A stretch of 64,000 nt of DNA, from positions 9,577,973-9,641,972 of the forward strand of contig BSYO01000011.1 of NCBI GenBank assembly GCA_033239525.1. The letters are read 5' to 3'. The DNA is from Nepenthes gracilis. Its lineage: Eukaryota > Streptophyta > Magnoliopsida > Caryophyllales > Nepenthaceae. The notes below the pieces were generated by a model. The model was given only the letters and a program-made list of their open reading frames with translations, had not been told where the DNA came from and ran no database searches. Numbering within the stretch: the first letter of the stretch is position 1; every line of letters begins with the position of its first letter. Positions 31,493-53,644 of this stretch are shown here, piece after piece. A program made the position numbers and the translations under genes.

Positions 31493-31661
31493 ATGAAATA
31501 TGTTGGCTGGGAAAATGCAAATACATCTGTGTCCATGGTGGTGGTGTGGTTGCATTCCAGATTGTAAAATGTATACACAATTTTATTCATGAAATGGAGA
31601 GAATTGTATTAATGGCTCCCTTTCAGCTATACAAAGTCATTGCAGAATTTATGCAGGGGGT

Positions 31662-31960
31662 TGCCTTCCAGAAGAACTTGCAGTTGGATTATATTGATTT
31701 ATACATTATACAGTGGCCAGTAAGGAAGAAGAAGAATTTTATGACTTCTGAGCTGGAAAACACCATTCCGGTTGATATTCCGAGTACATGGAAGACTATG
31801 AAAGCAGTCTATGATTCCGGAAAGGCAAAAGTAATCGATGTAAGTAAATTGTACATGAAGGAACTCGGGGAATTGCTAGCAATTGCTCGTGCCCCTCCTA
31901 CTATCAACCGAGCCCAATGCCATCCATCCTGGCAGCAGAACAAGCCACATGAGTTCCAAT
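31662..31960 (+). pseudogene. Captured fragment of an aldo-keto reductase (AKR4C-like)
   Basis: The frame starting at 31423 contains LQLDYIDLYIIQWPV, then IPSTWKTMKAVYDSGKAK, VIDVSKLYMKELGELL and a C-P-like block RAQCHPSWQQNKPHEF, in the order found in plant AKR4C enzymes, which reduce aldehydes and ketones with NADPH. The catalytic His of the usual HWPV is Gln here, and the conserved GVSNF is DVSKL. About 100 residues are present, less than one third of the enzyme, with no intron visible inside the matching stretch. It is a non-functional piece carried by the LTR element. Confidence 0.8.
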
Positions 31961-31974
31961 CCCCTGTCTTCGTC

Positions 31975-32076
31975 AGGGCTAAAGAAAGAAGTGCAGAGGT
32001 TGCATATTTAGAAGATATATATGAAAGAAAAAGGGAACACAAGAAAGTTCAAGTAAGATGGTTTTTAATGCTGACA
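31975..32076 (+). pseudogene. Possible captured fragment of a BAH-domain protein
   Basis: Directly after the aldo-keto reductase piece, the same frame reads VAYLEDIYERKREHKKVQVRW, resembling the start of BAH domains in plant chromatin proteins (LEDIYED...KKVKVRW). Only about 30 residues match, so the assignment is tentative. The downstream stretch to 32406 is unrecognised. Confidence 0.4.
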
Positions 32077-32427
32077 GTTAAAATTTTTAATATTGATGCA
32101 AATGTGGTACAAGAAACTGGGAGAACTAGAAACGTTGGAGAGCAGCAATGCTTCTTGAAAATCCATTCTGGAGCTGAACACGGGAAGAAAACTGCCTATG
32201 AGCAATTGTGCCAAGACATCACCTACTATATGTCTGGCAGGGGCTTGTTTCTACCTTTAAATGTAGAAAAATCTGTCTTCATGGAGGTTTGCTCTCAAAG
32301 CACTCACCCAATTCACAGCCACACAAATGATTGTTGCAAAGACCCTCCATTTTCCATCACCCCATTAAATCGTCATTTATCAAGCAGCAATCGGTCTTCA
32401 TGGTGACTCTCGAAAAGCAGTGTGGAT

Positions 32428-32700
32428 AGGGGAGCTGTCTTCTATCTTGGTGATATGAGGTGGGGGTCTGAGCACTTGGCATACAATGCAGATTCCAAAA
32501 GGGGACGCTATTACTACTTCCCTGTTGAACATATGATGGTGGAGCTGAGGAGGCTGGCTGTTGGTTATGATGAAAACGGAAGGCTATGGCTTCTGGGTAT
32601 TGCAAATTTCAATTCTTATATCAAATGCAAAAACCGAAATCCTTCTTTGGAGACGCTCCCGGATCTTCAACCTCTCACCACTCCTGTTGGCAGCTTGGTT
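32428..32700 (+). pseudogene. Captured fragment of an SMXL/D53-family protein
   Basis: A new frame (from 32422) reads GAVFYLGDMRWGSEH, then YYYFPVEHMMVELRRL, GRLWLLGIANFNSYIKCK, PSLETLPDLQPLTTPVGSL. That order and spacing match the N-terminal/Clp-like region of SMAX1-LIKE (D53) proteins, repressors in strigolactone and karrikin signalling. About 90 residues are present, without introns, and then the match stops. The sequence following it, up to about 32990, is open but unrecognised and may be yet another fragment. Confidence 0.75.
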
Positions 32701-33051
32701 TATTACTGGATCTTGTTTGGGTATTACTGGCCACCGCTTGAAAACAGAGTTAACATGGACATTTGCAATAATGGGCCCTTCGTCATTGCATCCTATTCAG
32801 ATCTCAGCACCTCCAAGGAAGATGTAGTTCTTGCTCTAAGGCTGCGTAGCTGTGGCGTACCCTTGATTCGGAAGGAAGTCATGAGTAAGAGTCCCTATGG
32901 ATTTGTGCCGCAGCTTGCATCTGTTGAATGTGTCACTGACGGGTGGACTGGATGGGATCGACAGACCACTGGGAGAGTCGTTGCGGAGTCTCATCAGGGC
33001 CCCCTCTTGTTCAACCTTGAGGACAAGGTTGTTTTGAAGGAGCGGGTAATG

Positions 33052-33496
33052 TTACGAACCTTTAATTATTTTCTTTTCTCATTTTCTCCTTGGTTTGTTT
33101 GGTTTGTTTCCTTAGAGAATCCCGTTCCTGGTTCCCCGTTTTCTGTTACAAGACCCCCGTTCCCGTCCCATATATAGTTGCTGTTACACGTGAATGGAGG
33201 CAAGGAAGTGATTACTGCCCCCCCGTGGAAGATTGTCCCGTTTCCCGTTTTCCTAATTCCCCGTTCCCGTATATAATTGTGGCCACTGTTATGATGAAGC
33301 AAGGAATTAATACTCTCTTTTTACCTCTCTCTCTCTTGCGTCTTCCTCTCCTCTCTGTTCTAATCTCCCTCTTCCCTCTCCCTTTTCCCTCTTTTCCCTC
33401 TTTCCCAGCACAAATCGGCCGCATCTCTCCTCTGCAGATCTCCGCTCCCGTCGCATTCTCCTCATCATCGCCGGCGACTACATGGAGATTGTATCA
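33052..33496 (+). repeat. 3' LTR
   Basis: It matches the 5' LTR at about 98% of positions and ends in GTATCA, followed by attac. The purine-rich GGAGCGGGTAATG immediately before it is the likely polypurine tract. Confidence 0.85.
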
Positions 33497-33889
33497 ATTA
33501 CACACATAATAGGTCTCGAAGTACTATTTTAGCATATCCCTGATCAAATTCCCACATCAAGATTACTCACTAATGGTCAATTGAATTTAATAGATCCAAC
33601 CTCCAACCAAGAAATTCTGGTCCTAGAAGAATAATATCAACTACTCATCATTCATCTATCCACTTTTTACTTTTCTTATAAATTTCTTTATTATACATGC
33701 TATTATATAATTATCAACAATAAAGCCGATAACTTCTTAAACTATTTAAATAGTAAGCTTACCCGCATGCTCTTATTCCAACTTCTACAGAACCTCTGGT
33801 AGTATAATCAAGATAGCAAAAGGTTCTCTATCACTACATAAATGAAGCAACAGAAGTTCTAAAAACTCACAATGTTTATTACTCTGCTT

Positions 33890-34075
33890 GTGGGAGCTGG
33901 CCCTATTAGCCCAAGCGAATCCTCTGCTGAGGTTTGTGTGGGCCGGGCTGTTGACTACTCAAAAGAGAAATTCTTAAGCGTCATAGAAGCGATGGCTATG
34001 GATTGTGAATCTTGGAAGCCATCAAAATCCCGGAAAAAAAAATTCAAAAAATCCAAGACATCCCCTGGCTCCTAG
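33890..34075 (+). pseudogene. C-terminal end of a LINE ORF1 (element E)
   Basis: About 60 residues remain: SAEVCVGRAVDYSKEKFLSV, then EAMAMDCESWKPSKSRKKK and a stop. It aligns almost residue by residue with the ends of ORF1 in elements A (2670-2827) and C (9254-9400). The start is lost by 5' truncation. Confidence 0.85.
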
Positions 34076-34396
34076 GCCTTTGGATGGGGCTCTGCTTGGT
34101 ATGTTATCAAGCTAAAAATAAAACTGTGATGCTGGATGGGCAGTCATCTCTGTGTTGTCTTTGCATGTTTTTTTGGTAGTTTTGGTCTATCTTGGAAAGG
34201 TAGATTCTGTCCTTGAGGGTGTCTAGGTGTTTGAGCTGTTGGCCTGCTTCTGCTCAATGATGCGCTTCCTTTTATCTGCTGCTGGATTCCCGAAGTTATA
34301 CTTTGCTTCTTTTGGTTTATGCTGCTGTTTCTGCTATGTTCCAGTTACACTAGCTCACGGCTGCTGATGTTTGGTGTGGTGATCTATGCCAATGTT

Positions 34397-34915
34397 AATT
34401 GGTACTGAAGTCGATGTGGCTTCTATGGCCGGTTTGCCTCTGCTAAAATGGCAGGCCAAATGCTGATTTGGGCTTGAGGCCGGTTTGGCCTTGCTGAGCC
34501 GGAAATGTTGGCTTCAGGAACATTTGATGTTGCTGGGCTAATGGAGTGCGGTGCTGTTGCTCATGGCTGCTACTTGGCTGCTCTGGACAATTCAGGCTGC
34601 TGCGTTGGCTTTTACTTCGGCCGGAGTGGTGAATGGTATTTTTGATGTATCGGTGGAGCGCCGTTACATCCTCGTTGAAGACCTATTATTTTAAAATGGA
34701 CAGACTTCATGTTTGGTCGTTTTTATTGAATGTATTCCCCCTAGGGGACTTTACTCTTGTTTCATCTTTTTGATGTCTTTTGTTGTACTCAGTGACTCGG
34801 GGAATGCCCTAACTTTTATGTGTTATCTCTCTGTTAAAAAACTTAGAGATAAAGCATTGATTTTGTAAATTTTTTTTCCCATTAATCCAAAATTCTTACT
34901 TACCAAAAAAAAAAA
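34397..34915 (+). mobile_element. LINE insertion F, 519 bp, 3' UTR only
   Basis: The 16-bp TSD gatctatgccaatgtt (34381-34396; one change at 34916-34931) flanks a piece of LINE 3' UTR ending in the hairpin, ATTAATCCAAAATTC, TTACTTACC and A11. It lies inside element E. Its 3' end is of the same type as LINE I and elements K and C (…AATCCAAAAT…), whereas E, A, D and 0 have …TTTAATTTCATTTACTTAC. Confidence 0.85.
34794..34857 (+). other. 3' terminal double hairpin of insertion F
   Basis: GACTCGGGGAATGCCCTAAC (34794-34813) precedes a weakened long stem, TGTTATCTCTCTGT against ACTTAGAGATAAAGCA. Confidence 0.5.
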
Positions 34916-36359
34916 GATGTATGCCAATGTTTTCTACTGCTGAGCCAGCTTTGCTCCATTGTGCTGCTGAATTACCCTATCTGTTGTTGGATTTCCACGA
35001 ATCTGGCTGGCTGCTGCAGTGGCTGGGGTGATTATTCAGTGGCCGTCTATGTTGCAGTTAGATGAGTTGGTCGACTCTGTTGAATCTGTTGCTTCGTGCC
35101 CTGCCGATAGTTGCTGATGCTGGTAATGCCGAGTATGGTTGTTTGGATCTTATTGATGCTGAAATGCTGCTGATCCTGATGTTGATGGCTCTGCTACTTG
35201 TGTAGTATGTGGAGCTGGACAGAATGATGCTCCTGAAGTTCTATGCGCTTTGGTATTGGTGCATAGCTGTTGGTGTCTATTGAATATGCACCTGGTGCTT
35301 CGGTTGGATGCGGTGGTGGTGTAGTCATGTGATGAACATGGTACTGCAAATCCTGATGATATTTTTGGCTAGTGTTGATGAATGCTGGATTGGAAATATC
35401 AAATGTACGTTGCGTGGCTGGAGTGGTTGATTCTATGCTGCATTTAGTTGCTAGAGCGTTCATACTTCCACCAAGTTGTCTCCTGTGATCCTGTTGATGT
35501 TGGGAGCTGCAAATTGCTCTGTTGCAATTTGTAGAAGGGGCTGCCTGATGGTGGGTTTCACGAATCTAATGATGCAGGTGCTGATGTCGGTAGCTGTGCG
35601 TGGGTGGCTGGAAAATGGCTGGCTCCACTGCTCTGTATCATTGATGATGATGATGCTGATGCAGGGGATGGCTGAGAAGTCTACCATGTAGCACGGTCCT
35701 GGAATTTTGCTCCATTGGATGGGCAGTGAAAGATGGCGTGTGTTGGTGCCTGTAGGATGGAAAATGGCTGGATCCTCTGTGTTGCATCCTGCTGTCAAGA
35801 TGTTGACGCTGGAATGGAGATGTGTTGATTATGTTGCTGCATGTCCTAATGCCATCTGGGTTGGTGCTGTTGACTGCTAGTTTGGAATATCAATAGTATG
35901 CTGGCGTGAGTTGTTTATTGGTGTGGCTGGTGTGACTGATGCTATGCTTTTGCTACCCATTGCTGGATCTGTGTTGTTTCTTCAACGCTGTCTTCATTGT
36001 TCTCATTGCTACCCATAGCTGATGCGGGGATTGCTGAGAAGTCTCCCATCCAGCACGGTCCTGAAATTTTGCTCCATTGGATGGGCGGTGCAAGATGCAT
36101 GTGTGTGGTGCCCGTAGGATGGAAAATGGCTGGATCCTCTGTCATGCATCATGCTATCAAGTTGGTGACGCTGAAATGGAGGCATCCATTTTATCTCAAA
36201 TTTTATTCCAATCAAACCTGCTGGAAGTTTTCCTTAATGTATGTATTGTGGCTAGGTTACAATTGGCCGTTTAGAGGCGGATCATATTATTGTCGGGTTT
36301 TGTTACTTCCCTTTTTGTTGAGCTTTCTCACTCGGTTTCATGACTTGGATCATTGTGAT

Positions 36360-36424
36360 GCTCGGGATATACCCTAACTTGATGTTCTACCTCTAAGTCG
36401 AAAAAACATTTAGAGTTAGAACGT
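36360..36424 (+). other. 3' terminal double hairpin of element E
   Basis: GCTCGGGATATACCCTAAC is followed by GTTCTACCTCTAAGT and ATTTAGAGTTAGAAC around the loop CGAAAAAAC. Confidence 0.6.
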
Positions 36425-36489
36425 TGTTTTGTAATTTTATTCTTTTTAATTTTATTTACTTACCCCCAAAAAAAAAAGTTTATTACTCT

Positions 36490-37031
36490 TATTTGTAAAT
36501 TAAAAAAATTCATACTAAAATTATTTCAAAACTTTTTATAAACATTAACCTTCGCTTTTACATAGTAAAAAAATTGCATCATTTACCTTACAATTCTACT
36601 ATAGTTGCAGTATTATAATAAATTTACAATATGAAAAATATTACCCTACATATAACGTGATACTTCAAGAACATGTCTAGAGGAACATTATATTAAAAAT
36701 ATGTACGTTTATCTGTAAGTAAGAAAAAATTATGAAAACGAAAGCCCAAGGCAAACAAGTGGAAACTATTAAAAATAAAAATAAAAATAAAAAACCATCC
36801 CATGAAAAATTACATCAGTGACCCTCGAACAGGAAGCAATACGGCAGCAGCATCTAACACGGCACGAATTAGATGAAGTGAAAGTTGAATTAGAGAACAC
36901 ACTAACGCCAAAAAAATTAATCAAAACCATCATCAAACAGGAAATATTCTAAGGCATCGTGCTCAAAAGGGGCCCAACCTGTGGTTATTGTCGTACCAGG
37001 AACACAAATAATAATAATAATAATAATAATA

Positions 37032-37063
<32 letters not shown>

Positions 37064-37223
37064 GGGCAGAAAACATCACTAAAATCTCGTCCCTTGGAAC
37101 TGGAGGTGGAGAAAAAGGCGCAGCATAAATTTCCGAGGCGGACGTTGAATCCACTCAGCGAGCAAAGCAGAGCAAACTAATGTATATGCAGAAGCCAGCC
37201 TTCTTTCTTGGGAACCATTTGAA
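36490..37223. other. AT-rich region holding the 3' flank and 3' UTR of the lysyl-tRNA synthetase gene
   Basis: Downstream of the minus-strand stop codon. It contains the (AAT)n(ATT)n palindrome at 37008-37060. No other gene is seen. The polyadenylation site could not be fixed. Confidence 0.5.
37008..37060. repeat. Palindromic (AAT)n(ATT)n microsatellite
   Basis: About nine AAT units run directly into about eleven ATT/TAT units, forming a near-perfect self-complementary tract of some 50 bases. It lies 165-215 bases past the synthetase stop, probably in the 3' UTR, where it would fold into a long hairpin in the mRNA. Confidence 0.8.
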
Positions 37224-50203
<12,980 letters not shown>

Positions 50204-50835
50204 CTGAAAACCAGACACAGCATGCATCAGTACAAAACTTAGTCAAGGAAAATGTACTTGAACATGAACACTGGACCAAAGTTCCCAAAAATCAATATTG
50301 ACCAGAAAGGACCAAAAGGAGGGATTGGAGATTTTAGTCAAAGTTGTCATTTGACTTGATTTATAAAGTGACTCACATTTCCCTCCCTTAAAATGGAAAA
50401 AAAAAAAAATTGAGAATCAATCAGCAAGAAATGCCTGTAACAGACTTTTGGACAACAGCATTATATCTTAAAAGAATTTTAAAGAATGCCGTGTAAGTAT
50501 AAGAAATTGGTTCAGTAGCTAAAACTCTTTCACAATACCATATTCACTGAACTTACTGAAAATTGATGAAAATATTAGGCATTAGAAAATGAATTATTAA
50601 ACAGGACCAGCAACCAATCATGCCAGTGATATACAAGTTCCATAGAAAGGAAGATATAAGGTTCCAGTTTAAGCCTTTATAGTAGATGGCAACTCCGGTA
50701 TAATTATATTTCATCTTGTAAAAGTTTTCAGACTTCTTTAAAAAATGAAGTTGGCTGGAATCATGGATCAGAAGACTTGGAATCATGATAAGGCCAAACA
50801 TGCAGGGTGTTAAACCACTAAACAGGCTAGATTAT

Positions 50836-52146
50836 TGATGCATTCCTGGATCTAGATTACCGAACAAAATAGGAAACCGCTTGATCTTCGCGGTAAGTCG
50901 AGCTAAACAGCTCCAGTCTTTGTTATTCCAAATTTGAATCCTATACACCACAACTAACAAATAAGAGGTTAGAAAATGGCATGACTCGCTTCTTGGTATG
51001 TCCTCCAACGCTCAAGTCAAAAGTCTTTCTTAGGCAAACAAAATGATAGAATGATGAGTAAATAATGTGTAGATGCATATTTCGGGGAATTAAGTGTTAG
51101 CGGAGGGCTAGGCTCTGTCGAGTGCGCACAGCTGGGGGATTGACTTTGAGATGAAGGACTAAGTTCCAGTGGTGCGCTTAGTTGGGGAGCAGCTTATAAA
51201 TGGAAGATTGAGCTCCGGCGAGTGCGCTCGATTGGGAAGCGGCTTATAAATAAAAGATTAAGCTCTAGCAGTGCACTCGGCTAGGAAGCGGCTTAGAGAT
51301 GGAGGATTGAACTCCAACAGTACGTGCGCTCATTTGGGGAGCGGCTTAGAGATGGGGGACTAAACTCTAGCAAGTGCGCTCAATTAGAGAAGCGGCTTAG
51401 AAATGGAGGACTTAACTCTGGCGAATACGCTCAACTAGGGAGCTACTTTGAGATGGAAGACTTAGCACCAGCGATGCGCTCGGTTGGAGAGTGACTTAGA
51501 AATAAACGACTGAGCTCCAGTGAGTACGCCCAGCTGAGGAATAGCTTTACAGACTCTCAGTATGTTCGGACACCCGAGGTTCAGGACGTACTCAACATGC
51601 GAGGACCAGTTGCCCTCTCATCCCTTCGAGAATCCCCTTCGACCATAGACGCGTTGAGGAGCTCGAGGAGAGAGATAAAGAGAGAGAGAGAGAGAGATGC
51701 TGCCTGGGCCTCTCCATTTTTGGATTTTCCTTCTATCCTTAGGACTGAGAGTTCAAACTTCTCTCCTTGGGACTGAGAGTCCAGACCTCTCTCCTTGGAT
51801 CTAAGAGTCCAGCCCTCTCTTTCTACGGAGAAAGGAGGTATTTGTAGATAGAGAGAGCATACTCGCTAGCTGTTGCTGGGGTTTTGCTTGTGCTGTGGTG
51901 AGTGGCTGACAGCGTGCACCTGTCACTGGTGCTCTGAATTGTCAAAGCTTGACTACTAAGCTATGTTTACGGCTCCACCCAACGGGGGACTCCAATGGCC
52001 CATATGTCATTAGGTGAATCTAAGTTGTGATGTAAGGGCCTTCCATTGTGCTTTCTAGGCCTTAGGCTTGGAGGAACATCTATCAAGCCACCGCTTCTCT
52101 TGCAGGCTAGATTCTAGGCCCACCCAATGAACTACCAGACCCATAA
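50836..52146 (-). repeat. 3' LTR (lower copy), 1311 bp
   Basis: Homologous throughout to 56699-57887 but about 120 bp longer. Its extra length lies in an additional ~50-bp minisatellite unit (51080-51545) and extra copies of a ~27-bp CTCTCCTTGGGACTGAGAGT repeat (51730-51825). The two LTRs differ at many positions, so this insertion is much older than the element at 29222-33496. Confidence 0.85.
51080..51545 (-). repeat. ~50-bp minisatellite inside the lower LTR
   Basis: About nine units carry GACTGAGCTCCGGCGAGTGC, then GCTCGGCTGAGGAGCGGCTT and (T)AGAGATGGA. Units differ at 10-25% of positions and in short indels around the AGTGCGCTC core. Confidence 0.8.
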
Positions 52147-53640
52147 TTAGTCCCTCATGTCGACAGGTTTAAATTTTCAACTCCCGAGATGTAATGATGG
52201 GACATCGCTATGTAGGTCTTCATGTGTGTCCCTTTCCTAGGCATCCTACAGATTTTTGCTCTATTTGGCAAGACTTGGTACCAATTTGATTTTCTGCCGC
52301 TAGTGATTCTCTGCCAATGACGATCTTCAGGCATTAGCGCAATCTCTTTCGATTTAATGCCGGTCGATCCCCTCCTCCGGCTATCAATGAAGGAACTCTC
52401 TATGCCTTGCTTCAGGAATTGTTTTCACCAACTAAGTGGTGTGAGAGTTCACAAGCCAGGATCAAAGAAGATTCTTGCCCATTGTTTGAAGTTGGAGTTC
52501 GAGGATGCGTCCGAAGTTTGCCTTTGTTTCCCTCTTTTAGGCTCGGCCCAAACCAGCCTATTGTTGCACTGAACGAGATCTGAGCTTTGGTGGCGAGTTT
52601 CCTCTCCTCCCAGATGGTGACAAGTAGTCCTTGCCGGGGTGGCCTTGAAAGTGCGGCGGCTCAACCCTTCTGATGGGAGTGGGTAATACTTCGTCCCCTC
52701 CAGCGGAGCGACTCCTGTCCTCTACTGCCCATGGGAGGACCGCTCTAGAGACTGTTGGGGGAGGAGCTTCCTTGGTCCACGTCGAACCTTAGGCCGTCGT
52801 CGCTGCGTTGGGTCTAGCATAGATGCAAAGGCCCACAAACTGTGCAACTACGGCCTACTTCGGTGGACGACTTCTGGTGGTCGCCTCCCGAGTGAGAACT
52901 GGAGCTTCACGTCTCCTTAAAGAGGAGGGCTTCTGCATGCTTTTCCTACGGTGCTAACCACTCGGGTCAGATGCCGCGGCGGTCAACCAAGGTGTTTTCC
53001 TCTTGCAGTTGCCTGTCCCGAAGGTCGATTAGACAAATGTAGTCGGGTCACTACTCCATGTACTTTTATTTTCTTCCTAATCTTACGTCTGCTATTGTAA
53101 GCTTGTATTTTGTAAAAGAAATTAATGAATAGAACTACAGAACATTGTTTACTTGCACATTGCATTGCTCCAATATTTTCGCATGGTGTGAATAGTTGAA
53201 GCACTCATGTGATGTTTTCAATTACTTGATTACTGACGATCTGACATTTCGAACCATTAGTGACTCGGTCTTCTAGTGATCCAACTCACAGCAGAATATC
53301 CCGAACGCTTGGTTGGGATACAAGCCAATCGAATTAGCCTCAAGCCTGCCAGGGATACACGTAGATAGTTGCAGAATTGGAAGACAGCGTGTCAGATCAT
53401 CATTACCTGTGTTGCACTGCCAACTCGCTAATCATGGAGAATTGTCATCACTACCTGTCATGTAAAATTGGCGTCAGAGCTACCAATGCTCAACGTGCTA
53501 CGCTGGGAGGCGTTGCGTCAATCATCATAACAAGGGCAGCGAACAGACGCGTCACAGCACTCTGCGGTGAGGGCACACATCGCAGTCATCATGGAGACGC
53601 GGCTCTTCGATATCCCGAAACGACACCGTTGTGGGATTGA
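52147..53640. other. Interior of the Tat-like element without a clear ORF
   Basis: It holds short ORFs on both strands with no recognised domain. A GC-rich stretch at 52560-53000 gives way to an AT-rich, terminator-like stretch at 53060-53130, so a second decayed plus-strand unit is possible but not supported by homology. Confidence 0.4.
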
Positions 53641-53644
53641 AGCA

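Larger units (their letters stand above)
29222..33496 (+). mobile_element. Non-autonomous LTR retrotransposon carrying host-gene fragments
   Basis: Two direct repeats of 447 and 445 bp flank a 3.4-kb interior, with the 5-bp TSD attac at 29217-29221 and 33497-33501. The LTRs differ by about eight substitutions and a 2-bp indel, so insertion is recent. Directly after LTR1 comes TGGTGCTTTCATTGAGAG (from 29671), the expected position and style of a primer-binding site. The interior has a gag-like ORF, fragments of plant genes, and, just before LTR2, FNLEDKVVLK, which resembles the conserved C-terminal end of gypsy polyproteins. Protease, reverse transcriptase and integrase are all absent. A related LTR fragment lies at 61440-61707. 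Confidence 0.85.
33886..36477 (+). mobile_element. LINE element E, ORF1-only, 5'-truncated, containing F
   Basis: The exact 12-bp TSD gtttattactct lies at 33874-33885 and 36478-36489. It begins within the C-terminal part of ORF1, has the stop at 34075, then a 3' UTR homologous to that of element A from the first base after the stop (gggctctgctt, atgttatcaagct, tctctgtgttgt). A 130-base module containing GGATGGAAAATGGCTGGATC appears twice (about 35690-35815 and 36050-36190). It ends with the double hairpin (36360-36424) and an A-tail. It lies about 750 bp past the lysyl-tRNA synthetase stop codon, in the opposite orientation. Confidence 0.85.

Noticed and set aside
29222..33496. The 447-bp direct repeats as a simple segmental duplication.
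   Set aside because: A 5-bp target duplication, a primer-binding-like site, a polypurine-like tract and a gag-like ORF identify LTRs.
36959..37180. ORFs rich in Asn or Tyr at the AAT/ATT tract.
   Set aside because: Pure translation of a microsatellite; the region is the 3' flank of the synthetase.
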